From Ehretia macrophylla (Eukaryota > Streptophyta > Magnoliopsida > Boraginales > Ehretiaceae): a stretch of DNA of 64,000 nt. The position numbers and the translations under genes were made by a program. Where the stretch lies: contig CM075778.1 of the NCBI GenBank assembly GCA_037974665.1, forward strand, positions 28,524,001-28,588,000. Direction: 5' to 3'. Position 1 is the stretch's first letter. Each line of letters begins with the position of its first letter. Shown one piece after another: positions 21,854 through 31,227 of the stretch. The notes under the pieces are model-generated. The model searched no databases. It saw nothing but the letters and a program-made list of their open reading frames with translations, and had not been told where the DNA came from.

Positions 21854-22201
21854 GAGCAACATAACAAACTCAAACGAAGTATGAATCATGTTATGCGTCT
21901 TGCAGAAGTTTACGAATCATTTGTGTTTTTTGAGGGAATGTAAGTCTGTATTTCTTGTCAATATTTACTTTTAAAGATAAAATTTCTAAAATTTGATTTA
22001 TCTTGTTCGAAGGAATTTTCATATTAATAAATACTTATTCTACACAGCTTTGATGATGCAAACACGGAGAAGTTGCTGATGATGATAGGAGAAGCCAACA
22101 TCGATGTTGACATTTTGTCGGTTGATTCAAAGAGCATTAAGTGGGAGGAATACTTTATGAGTACACACCTTCATGGAGTCAAAAAGTACCTGATGAAGTA
22201 A

Positions 22202-23150
22202 TTTTATTGGGGCATACAAGTATGGAAAATTTCTCATATTGAGAATTCGGCCTTTGAGCCATGAAATAAAAAATGAACCCTATATGTGAGGTCATATATT
22301 TTATAAGAAGTGTCGAAATGTCAAATTTCTAGGAGAAATACTTCCCCTAAGTATGTTGTTAGGATAATTCAGAGTAATAACGCATAATAAACGAGAAATT
22401 TAAACGGACACAAAATTTATGTGATTCGGCCTAAGTCTATGTCCATGGGTAGTAGAAGAGTAATTTCAATATGATGATGAAATAGTACAAGATAAACTCT
22501 TTTACAATGCCTCACCAATTTTCTCATGTATACACTCAATATTTACTACACCTGATATAAGGACAAGAGATATATTAATAGGTAATCCTATATCTTTTAG
22601 GTTTAAGCCTACAGACCCATTGAACACTACTAATAAATATGGGCCACTAATTCAACAAATCTCCACTTTAGACTGTATTTTCTCCAATCATCATACATAA
22701 TGCGAAAAGTTAATTTTTTTTCTCAAATATACCTCCACCATATTTTTTAAAGTCCAACATTGTCCAACATAGGTCAAACAGTCAATGACTTTTATACAAC
22801 AACACTTCTAACGAAAGTTGTACAACTCAAAAATAAAATTTTACAGCTAGGCTAAACAGTGCCTAAATATTTTAAAATATAAGAATCCTAATCCTAGTGG
22901 GATTAGCAATTGTATTCTATAAATAGAACTACCTAGTTTGTGGGAAGTGTTACACACCGCAAAGTAAGTGTACCATACTTTATTATACCAAAATTATATG
23001 TCACACCTCTAGTCGGTGTGTAAAAGTCATGAGTGTAATCTTTTGAGTTGTAGAATGTAATACTTTGTAGATGTAGAATAAGTTATGTCGAACTACATTA
23101 AAATAATATTATATATGTTCCTACATATTTATGTGCACAATCCTTTAAAA
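22202..23150. repeat. LTR-like tail of segment copy B
   Basis: Same sequence as 8678-9640: TTAGGATAATTCAGAGTAAT near 22357 and TCTATAAATAGAAC near 22917. No gene. Confidence 0.5.
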
Positions 23151-23384
23151 AATGCTATTGTGTGGGTGACATGTGGTTAAGAATGATAGTGGGTGCTGAT
23201 CAATGAGGTGCTTAACTAGTTTTAGCTCCCCATATTAAATTAGTACTCCAAGGGAATGAATATAACCATGTTTAATTTAGATAATTTACCATTAGCATAT
23301 TATTTTGTTAAAATGCGAATAATAGTCGCAGTAACTAGTAGACAGTAAAAATTTCATTGCAAGGCGAAAGCTAGACACTAAAAA

Positions 23385-24420
23385 AGAGCATCCCTCACTT
23401 TTATTTTTATTTTTTTTATTAAAAAAAGCAAAAAAGGGAGCGGTATGTGGACTTTGATATAGCACGTAAAAATAAGTCTTCTAAATCATGTCCACAATGT
23501 AAGTTCCCGGTAGTATCTCTAGTGGTCCATGCAAGTCAGTCGCGGTGGAATGAAAATGACCAAGGTGTTGTTGTATCTAAGGGACTTTTGAGTGGTCTGT
23601 GCTGCGGTTAAAATTGTCACAATGAACAGAGAAGGACATGTTGCCATGTGGTCCAAAGGAGTGAAGGGACAGGAAAAAAGGTAGACCCGTAACTAAGTTC
23701 ATTGACATTATTCTCTCTCGTTTAACACCACCAACGGAGACATGCAAATCAGTCATGATACTGGAATGAAACTGACGGATCTATTTTAATTTTAAGACGA
23801 CGTTCTTTGCCATTTTAAATACAATTAATGAAAGGAAAAATCTCACATTTTGTTTTTATTGTTTATAAAAAATTTTAGTGTAGTTTATATTATTTAAAAT
23901 GTTTCAAGTTAATTCCTATTAATTTCTTAAAATTTTTAATTTCATCCCTATTGTTTAAAATTTCTCAATTTCGTCCTTATTGTTTTCTATGTATCTTATC
24001 AATTCATCTCGGCCAATGATAAGTCTTTAATCTTGATCAGTCTATTGGTTATTCCATGCGCCTTATCTCACACACCCTCAAATTAAAAACGAATTATTGA
24101 CTCTAGTTCGACTGGGCAAAATTCTTCTATCTAAGTAAGCTTCACAGTTTCAAAAAAAAAAAAATGAAAGTAAGCTTCGCAGAATACTCCAGTAATTCTT
24201 GAGTGTGACTAAGGCTGCAAAAGAATCTCTCTGCAACAAATAGTTTGGGTATGGAATTGCTTAAGCTTGTCTAATACTCGAAAGTTTTTGAGCTTGAGCC
24301 AAGTTCATATATTTCTTATTAGCCTTGATTATTCTTCGACTTTGAACTTTGGAATTTTGTGTTGCAAGCATAGGACTAATATCTATATCAATTTATCGAT
24401 AAATATATATATAACCATTA
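23385..24420. repeat. Second local duplication, copy 1 (partner 25940-29010)
   Basis: GGGAGCGGTATGTGGACTTT near 23436 recurs at 25982, and the stretch through CATTTTAAATACAATTAATG (about 23813) matches to about 26382. From 24000 (TCTTATCAATTCATCTCGGC) to about 24420 it matches 27897-28236 plus 28937-29010. Copy 2 contains extra insertions: two MULE foldbacks, a CACTA end and unassigned DNA. No gene seen in copy 1. Confidence 0.85.
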
Positions 24421-24432
24421 AGATTTATTAAT

Positions 24433-24435
<3 letters not shown>

Positions 24436-24483
<48 letters not shown>
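24436..24483. repeat. (TA)n microsatellite
   Basis: About 24 uninterrupted TA repeats. Confidence 0.95.
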
Positions 24484-24485
<2 letters not shown>

Positions 24486-25450
24486 CCATTAAAATTTATT
24501 AAACTATATTTTATTAGCATAAATATCCAATATATTCAACTTTGCTAAAACAAACTGTGCATACAATGTATATATTAAATCAAAGCTTCAGTTCTAAATA
24601 GCAAAAATAGCTTTCCATCTCAAAGCTGTCAAGAAAAAGAACCATGATGATGAAATGCCTAAAAGGGATAAATACTTATTCCCCCATGGGTTTCACTATA
24701 AATCCCAGACTTCCCACGTACTTTTTGATTTATCCAAATTTTTTCATGTCGTCTAATAGACTTAACTAAACCCTTAAGTTTAAGGGTATTTCAGACTTTT
24801 AAGCCCTTTGCTCAAGGACATTTTAGTCATTTAAATCTAAATGTGAAAAAAGAAAACAAAAAGAAAAAGGAAAAGAAAACCCACCACCCATCACCCATCG
24901 CCCATCACCTACAGACACTACCACCAACATCACACAACACACAACACACAACAACATACTTCGTGTCAGCGAACCCAAAAGATCTAAGCTGCCAAACAAG
25001 TAATCTATCAACTCCAGGACATTAGACCATATGAGACTATAATATATAAATGATTTGTTATGCCTAAATTTTCTTCACCCATTACTTCACAGAACACACC
25101 CACACCAACACATACAAGAAAACACACACACCTACACCCACACCATTGCACAAACGGAAACACACGCACCCACGCACGCATTGCAACAAGCGCAGCATGC
25201 ACAGCTAATGGTGACGTTAGTGTGAGGGAGTGGCAGATTTGGGGTGACATCGGTGGGGGTGGCTGGTACCGATTTGGGTTTGGAGTGGGGTGCTGCCGAT
25301 TTGGGTTTGGAATTGAGGTGGTGTCGATTTGGGATTTGTGGTGGGAACAATGTTTAGATTAGTGTTGGGTATTTTACATTTGCTTTTTCTTTTTAGTTTT
25401 TTTTTTATTAAAACAGGGAAAAGACTGAAATACCCTTCAAGTTAATAGAT
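24484..25450. other. Intergenic sequence with CA/CCA-rich simple patches
   Basis: 24880-24960 and 25080-25170 are rich in CCCATCACC, ACACAACACA and CACACCTACACC motifs. Predicted ORFs here on both strands are compositional artefacts. 24590-24665 resembles 13045-13120. Confidence 0.6.
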
Positions 25451-25456
25451 TTTTAA

Positions 25457-25792
25457 GGGCAAGCTCAATGAGAGGCTTTAAAATGTAAAACTTTCTATTT
25501 TTGGGTATTTTTGTACTTTTTTAGAGCCCCATACTCTAAAAAGTAATACTATTCATAGAAAAATTACGTGAGGTTCACCACTTTTGGGTTAAAAGATGCT
25601 AAAATAGTGTTTCAGGCTCCAAAATGTTCAGCAAATTTACTAAACATTTTGGAGCCTGGAACACCATTTTGGCATCTTTTAACCCAAAAATGATAGACCC
25701 CATGTACTTTTTAGGGTATGAGGCTTTAAAAAAGTACAAAAATACCTAAAAATGAAAAACTTTACATTTTAGAGCCCCCCATTAAAGATAGC
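25457..25792. mobile_element. Foldback MITE, about 336 bp, TAA/TTAA-flanked
   Basis: The two halves are long imperfect inverted repeats: GAGGCTTTAAAATGTAAAAC at 25472 pairs with GTTTTACATTTTAGAGCC-like sequence near 25770, and the CTCCAAAATGTTCAGCAAAT and AAACATTTTGGAGCC blocks pair across the centre. Both edges carry TTAA, which fits a PIF/Harbinger TAA or TTA duplication. Non-coding. Confidence 0.75.
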
Positions 25793-26382
25793 TTAACAGG
25801 GTTAATATCTATAGAGAATCTGGGCAAATTTTAAAACACATGGGGGGTGTTCGGGATTTAATGCACAACTCATGGGGGTTTTTGGCATTCTCCCATACGA
25901 TAAAAAAATTATGTAAGCATAAATAATAGCATTTTTTTAAAAAAAATTTCCATTTTTTTTATTAAAGAAAAAAAGGAAAAAGGGAGCGGTATGTGGACTT
26001 TGATATAGCACGTAAAAATCAGTCTTCTAAATCATGTCCACAATGTAAGTTCTCGGTAGTATTCTCGTGGTACGTGCAAGTCAGTCACGGCGGCAGAATG
26101 AAAATGACCAAGGTGTTGTTGTATCTAAAGGACTTTTGAGTGGTCTGTGCTGCGGTTAAAATTGTCACAATGAACAGAGAAGGACATGTTGCCATGTGGT
26201 CCAAAGGAGTGAAGGGACAGGAAAAAAGGTAGACCCGTAACTAAGTTCATTGACATTATTCTCTGTCGTTTAACCCCACCAACGGAGACATGCAAATCAG
26301 TCATGATACTGCAATGAAACTGACGGATCTATTCTAAGTCTAAGACGACGTTCTTTGCCATTTTAAATATAATTAATGAAAG

Positions 26383-26744
26383 GGGAAAATCTCACATTTT
26401 GTTCTTATTGTTTGTAAAAAAATTTAGTTTAATTTTTACTATTTAAAATATTTTAATTTAGTCCTTATCATTTCTTTAAAAATTTTAATTTTATCTCTAT
26501 TGTTTAAAATTTTTTAATTTTATCCTTATTGGTTTCTAAATAGTTTCAATTTCGTCTTTATTATTTTTAAAAAGTTTTAAATTTGTCCCTATTATTTTTC
26601 AAAAATTTCAATTTAGTTCTTGAATAATAGGGACAAATTTGAAACTTTAAGAAAATAATAGGGACGAAATTGATGTATTTTAAACAATAAAGACGAAATT
26701 AAAACTTTTGGTGAAACAATAGAGACTAAATGTGAAATTTTCCC
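26383..26744. mobile_element. Foldback MULE-type element with 9-bp target duplication
   Basis: The left edge GGGAAAATCTCACATTT and the right edge, complement GGGAAAATTTCACATTT, are terminal inverted repeats. The flanks are TTAATGAAA at 26373-26381 and 26745-26753, a 9-bp duplication typical of Mutator-like elements. The arms consist of TTTAGTCCYTATTRTTT-type motifs and pair over most of the length. No transposase. Copy 1 of the duplication carries only a left-arm-like remnant at 23833-23990. Confidence 0.78.
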
Positions 26745-26889
26745 TTAATGAAAACTTCCACACAAAAAAATGATATGTTGTCGTGTAGTTTCATCCAACA
26801 AGTCTGTGTATGTGCTCATCTCATTCATGTTAATATTAACTCCAACTTCTGGTATTAATATTAAAAGCATTCTACTTTAATTTTTATTT

Positions 26890-27061
26890 AAATTATTTTC
26901 CATCACCAATACGTCGCCAAATTTTGTCGCCACTTCACCACTCCTAATTTGGTCATGGAAAGGCTACAAACTTCATTTTTCCATAGCCTTTTTGTCACCA
27001 AACGGCTACGAAACAAGTTCATCGCCCAAATCCGTCGTCTGAGAGCTGTTTTCTTGTAGTG
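26890..27061. mobile_element. CACTA element right-end fragment
   Basis: It ends in GTTTTCTTGTAGTG, the complement of the classic CACTACAAGAAAAC terminal repeat. Just inside are TCGCC/GTCGTC-type subterminal motifs. The rest of the element and the left end are missing or not recognisable. Confidence 0.7.
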
Positions 27062-27890
27062 AGAGTTATATAATTTTCCAAGTAAACTATCAAGAAATTA
27101 CAAATAAACAAAATCACACTTTGTTAAATAAACATATATAATATAATATAATAGGAATATAATATGCAATCATGGAACATTAGACAAATCGATTTTTTCA
27201 GGTATTTTGTCAAAGTTGGATGTCATTTAAAATCTGTAGCTCGTACATATGTTATTTTTAATTGAATGAAGGAGGACAATCAACGTGCCTTTATCCACGG
27301 CCTCCTTCTACAAGGTTTGATGGAAGAAACACTGTAAATTTATGTCTTCTTGAAACTAAGCAATGCAATATGCATGTCATAAATGAAACTACCTAGAGAA
27401 AATTAGTTGATGATTGAAAACTCCCACTTTTTAGTAATACAACCCTCGTCCAATGTCTCAACCATCGCGACTTATCTATCGTGACTTATGTGCAGTGTTG
27501 TTATTTCCTCTCTAGACTACATGGCTGCAGTGACGTCCCTGTCACACAATCCAATATCAGTACCTTATATGTAGCTGGATTTTTCGCGATGACAAATGGA
27601 AGCATATTATACGATCCATCTTTCTAACTTTATTACAATTTGAAAAAGAATTTTACAATTACGCTTTGCATCCACAATTCTTGATTTGCAAGCTAAATTA
27701 GTGTTATAAATTTAAGAAATTACTATTTAAAACTTTAAACTTATTAGTTCAAAATAATTAAACTAAATTATTATTTAATTCATAACGCCCACTTATAAAA
27801 AATATATTTTTAACACCCATTTATAAAAAATATATATCTATAAAAATACGATATGTACATCATAAAATCAAGCTACAACTGATTATATAT
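27062..27890. other. Unassigned intergenic sequence
   Basis: AT-rich with no convincing reading frame. A 27250-27330 stretch looks mildly gene-like but I cannot assign it. Confidence 0.4.
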
Positions 27891-28236
27891 ATGTATCTTA
27901 TCAATTCATCTCGGCCAATGATAAGTCTTTAGTCTTGAATCTCTATTGGTTATTCCATGCGCCTTATCTTTTTAAATCTTATTTATCACACACCCCCAAA
28001 TTAAAAACGAATTATTTAGTCTAGTTCAACTGGGCAAAATTCTTCTATCTAAGTAAGCTTCACAGTTTCGAAAAAAAAAAAAAAAAAGTAAGCTTCACAG
28101 AATACTCCAGTGATTCTTGAGTGTGACTACGGCTGCAAAAGAATCTCCCTGCAGGAAATAGTTTGGGTATGGATTGTTTAAGCTTGTCTAATACTCGAAA
28201 GTTTTTGAGCTGGAGCCAAGTTCATATATTTCTAAT

Positions 28237-28926
28237 GGGCAAAAACTATTTTAGTCTCTGAGGTTTGCTCTAAAGACCAAATTGATCTTTCAGGTTTGTA
28301 AAAAGATCAAAGAGGTCCCTCCAATTAACTTTTGTTAGTCAAATGTTAATAGTCAAAGGGTTGACCGAGTTAAAAGACCATTATATCATTAGACAACATA
28401 TATTATAAAAGAAAATTACAATAAAAGTCTAAATCAATCTAAAAAAAACATAATTCACATCATTTGTGTAGGAAAAAAAAACAAAAACTAAAAAATATCA
28501 GTTCAAACATAAACAAATTAAATTCAGTAATATATCGTTAAAAAATGAACAATCATCATCGACATAATTAACAGCAAGGGTACTGGCCAGAGAAGAGGAT
28601 GAATCATGATTGTTATTTTTTTAACGATATATTACTAACTTTAATTTGTTTATGTTTGAACTGATATTTTTTAGTTTTTATTTTTTTTTCCTATGCGAAT
28701 TATGTGAATTATGTTTTTTTTTAGACTGATTTAGACTTTTATTGTAATTTTCTTTTATAATATATGTTGCTTAAGGATATAATGGTCTTTTAACTCGGTC
28801 AACCCTTTGACTATTAATATTTGGCTAACAAAAGTTAACTGGAGGGACCTCTTTGGTCTTTTTACAAATCTGAGGGACCAATTTGATCTTTAGAACAAAC
28901 CTCAGGGACTAAAATGGTTTTGACCC
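28237..28926. mobile_element. 690-bp foldback MULE-type element with about 300-bp arms
   Basis: The terminal repeats start GGGCAAAAACTATTTTAGTC and, on the complement, GGGTCAAAACCATTTTAGTC. The arms 28237-28545 and about 28605-28926 are complementary nearly end to end, leaving a centre of about 55 bases (around 28550-28605). The flanks are TATTTCTAAT (28227-28236) and TATTTCTTAT (28927-28936), a 9- to 10-bp duplication with one change. Segment copy 1 (around 24315) shows the uninterrupted empty site TATATTTCTTATTAGCC. Non-coding; a transcript through it would form a long hairpin. Confidence 0.88.
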
Positions 28927-29109
28927 TATTTCTTATTAGCCTTGATTATTCTTCGACCTTGAACTTTTGAATTTTGTGTTGCAAGTGTATGACTAATATC
29001 TATATAAATTTATTGATAAATAAATAATTATTAATTTTTTTGACTAAAAAGTAAGCATAATATCAAATCAAGTGATCAAATTAAGATTCAAAGCATACTT
29101 ATAGGCTTG

Positions 29110-29285
29110 TCGGATGAAACTACACGGCAACATATATCGTATTTTGCGTGGAACAATTTTCATTAATCGTATTTAAAATGGCAAAAAAGGTCATCTTAGA
29201 GTTAGAATAGATCCGTCAGTTTCATTCCAGTATCATGACTAATTTGCGTGTCTCCCTTGGTGGTGTTAAACGAGAGTCGAGTTGA
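29110..29285. repeat. Inverted copy of part of the second local duplication
   Basis: The complement of 29110-29285 matches 23690-23830 and 26250-26382 (shared CATGATACTGSAATGAAACT and GACGGATCTATT). So this block is present three times in 6 kb, once inverted. Confidence 0.82.
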
Positions 29286-29340
29286 GTGTAACCTTGATCA
29301 TAATAGCCCTTGCATATTAATTAATGCAATACCACTCTCC

Positions 29341-29518
29341 GAATGCTGAAGGAGTCAATCATGACGTCAAGAAACCTAGATCTGCAATTTTGGCATTGAA
29401 ATCCGAATCTAGAAGGATATTGCTTGATTTTACATCACGATGAATCACTGGTGTTGAGAAATCATGGTGCATATAGCATAGACCTTGAGCAGCTCCAATG
29501 CAACGACGGATGCAAACA
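29341..29518 (-). pseudogene. LRR receptor-like kinase fragment (catalytic loop)
   Basis: About 55 codons read [20 protein letters not shown], then [10 protein letters not shown], then [10 protein letters not shown]. This is the protein-kinase catalytic loop (HRD...N) with the activation-segment start as DLG instead of DFG, closest in pattern to plant LRR receptor kinases of the HSL1/At5g25930 type. Nothing of the remaining kinase, the LRRs or the transmembrane region is present. The fragment begins at the edge of the 130-bp repeat at 29507. It looks like a short gene piece carried or stranded by repeats. Confidence 0.82.
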
Positions 29519-29637
29519 TTGGTAACCCCACAAGTGCAGGGGGTGGGCGCCGGAGGGTGTGCACAAGCTGGTGGCATTAATGGAATTTATCATATTTTAA
29601 AAATCCTTAAAACAAAAGGGGTCCGAGTCTCATATTT
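29507..29637. repeat. 130-bp direct repeat, copy 1
   Basis: Shares with 30110-30241 the sequence from GATGCAAACATTGGTAAYCC through GTGTGCACAAGCTGGTRGCA to AAGGGGTCCGAGTCTCAT. Differences are a few substitutions. The two copies bracket two SINE-like sequences. Confidence 0.9.
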
Positions 29638-29764
29638 CTAAAAGTTTGAGATTTGAGTCTCATATTCCAAATGTACAAGGGGGCGTGAGGCAAAAATAAA
29701 TTCTTTTTTATTTTTAATTAAGAGAAAGTCTAAACTATACAACACATATAAAATGATGTCAAAT

Positions 29765-29895
29765 TTCACCAACATGCCTTTGGTCTAGTGGTATGCTCCT
29801 TGGTGCGAGTGTGAAAAATTATGAGATCAATTCTTATAGGTAACATTATTAAATATGTATTGTACGTGTTAGGCCTCTCTTGAATAAAAACAAAA
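29765..29895 (+). mobile_element. tRNA-derived SINE-like element
   Basis: A box TGGTCTAGTGGTA at 29781-29793 and B box GAGATCAATTC at 29823-29833 are 30 bases apart, as in tRNA-derived SINEs. The sequence ends near GGCCTCTCTTGAATAAAAACA. It is not a functional tRNA: no acceptor stem is formed. Confidence 0.6.
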
Positions 29896-29924
29896 TTATC
29901 AAATTTTATCATTTTTTTAATTCA

Positions 29925-30025
29925 AAGAGGTTTAAGGTCATACAACGTAACTAGTAAGACTCAAACTTACAACATTTGATATACAACTAATAGTTTTACC
30001 ACTGGACCAAAACCCTAGTGACAAT
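29925..30025 (-). mobile_element. tRNA-derived SINE-like element, opposite strand
   Basis: On the complement, A box TGGTCCAGTGGTA (30009-29997) is followed by B box AGTTTGAGTCT (29967-29957). Head-to-head with the previous element. Boundaries are approximate. Confidence 0.55.
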
Positions 30026-30109
30026 TCGTCAATTTGCTTTTTGTAATATATTCTAAGGGGTGGTCCCCATGACAACTTTTGTGCAAAAGTACCAAAATGG
30101 GATTAATGG

Positions 30110-30241
30110 AACGACAAATGCAAACATTGGTAATCCCACAAGTGCAGGGGTGGGTGGTGGAGGGTGTGCACAAGCTGGTAGCATTAATGGAATTTATCAT
30201 ATTTTAAAAAATCCTTAAAACAAAAGGGGTCCGAGTCTCAT
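30110..30241. repeat. 130-bp direct repeat, copy 2
   Basis: Partner of 29507-29637. 30242-30545 beyond it shows no gene. Confidence 0.9.
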
Positions 30242-30545
30242 CCTTAAAACTAGTAGGCCCAACACTCGTACAAGGTGTATAATAAAATGGAGAACTTTCC
30301 CACTAGTTTTTATCAAACGTTTATGTAATGGTTTGTTTTTATTACTGATGTACTCGTGTCTTGTGAACTTATAATTTGTTATGTAATGCATCCCAATTCC
30401 AAAACATTCACATAGGTCTTTTATCATTTATGCTAATATTATCAATAAATTTGTGTCTCGTTAATCGCTAAATTAACTTTTTTTTTTAAAAGTTAAGTTT
30501 AAATTTTATTTTTTTAATTATTAATCCAATTATCCAAATACCTTT

Positions 30546-31004
30546 TGATAAGGTAAGAATTTTGACGGCCATAAGCTGCTCCCTGGGTTGGACCTGAACC
30601 TACAAAACAAAGGAACCGAGAGGGGTGCCCACAGTGCCCACTCCGACGATCAAGTCAGCCAACAGTGGGAAGAAGCTTGTAAGCAGAATGTGAAGGATGT
30701 TTTGGGCATACCTCTTGCTATGGGATTGCTCTACATTTATACCCGTGACTAGGTAGTTTCCTAGATAAGGGAGAATTCCTCAAGATCTAGATCTCCAAGA
30801 GTCACCTCCTGCTAAGTAATTTTCCATCATCATACTTCTCACGAGTCATCCCTTATCCGGACTCCCTAAGCTCATCTTTATCCTTATGACATCCCTGCCC
30901 ACATACCTGCCATGTGGTCTCGACAGATTCTAGGCTCAAGGAATGACGAGCCTGCTCCACACTATCGGCGTCGAGTTTCTAGGGTTGGAGCCCCACCCCT
31001 ATCA
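30546..31004 (-). repeat. Tat 3' LTR
   Basis: 459 bp. On the minus strand it starts TGATAGGGGTGGGG and ends TTACCTTATCA. The polypurine tract GGGAGGACAAA adjoins it at complement 31015-31005. Confidence 0.9.
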
Positions 31005-31227
31005 TTTGTCCTCCCAATCTTCTGAGCTGGGTCACAGGTCAGGGGATTGCCATATCAACGAGGCTCTTCATCTTCTTCAACAGTTACTAGCCATTACAAT
31101 CGCCACCTGCACACTCCCCTTCAACTTTGCTATTTTCCCATAGGCATATTTTTCGCAACTCGCGCCACCACTTTCCACGATCCTACGTGGGTCGTTTTAT
31201 CAACACGTGGGGCCCCGTGGGGTCCTT

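Larger units (their letters stand above)
15182..22201 (+). pseudogene. FAR: Fatty acyl-CoA reductase (FAR) pseudogene, 3' half, split by two transposons
   Basis: Five exon pieces are readable. 15182-15263 encodes TMDGFFIAYGEGKLK and MLGDPELIIDA. 15480-15694 encodes IPGDMVVDFILAIMVAHAH, IYHIGSSRRNP and the NYFTKK region. 16701-16756 continues it as RTMASFRKHFMV after a MITE. 17423-17469 plus 21859-21939 is split by a Ty1-copia element, and 22048-22201 is the last exon (FDDANTEKLL...VKKYLMK, stop TAA). These match the C-terminal half of plant alcohol-forming fatty acyl-CoA reductases; about 210 of roughly 490 residues remain. The NAD(P)-binding N-terminal half is absent. One extra base near 15639 shifts the frame and gives an early TAG at 15654. 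With both elements removed, the exon phases join correctly. Confidence 0.85.
16985..23150. repeat. Segmental duplication, copy B, interrupted by a copia element
   Basis: 16985-17469 and 21859-23150 together align with copy A (7845-9640). The gap is exactly the Ty1-copia element plus one copy of its GAGCA target duplication. Copy B also keeps FAR exons further upstream that copy A lacks. 22202-23150 holds the same LTR-like tail as copy A and no other gene. Confidence 0.87.
25940..29010. repeat. Second local duplication, copy 2, expanded by insertions
   Basis: Matches 23385-24420 in two blocks (25940-26382 and 27897-28236 continued at 28937-29010). The inserted material is described separately. 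27062-27890 shows no recognisable gene. Confidence 0.82.

Noticed and set aside
24843..25362. Reading frames rich in His, Thr and Pro
   Set aside because: Simple CACA/CCA-rich sequence gives open frames on both strands; no homology recognised.
27250..27345. Possible gene exon (MKEDNQRAFIHG-like translation)
   Set aside because: Too short, no splice support and no recognisable family.
29781..29833. Possible tRNA gene
   Set aside because: A and B boxes are present but no acceptor or anticodon stem can be drawn; a tRNA-derived SINE explains it better.
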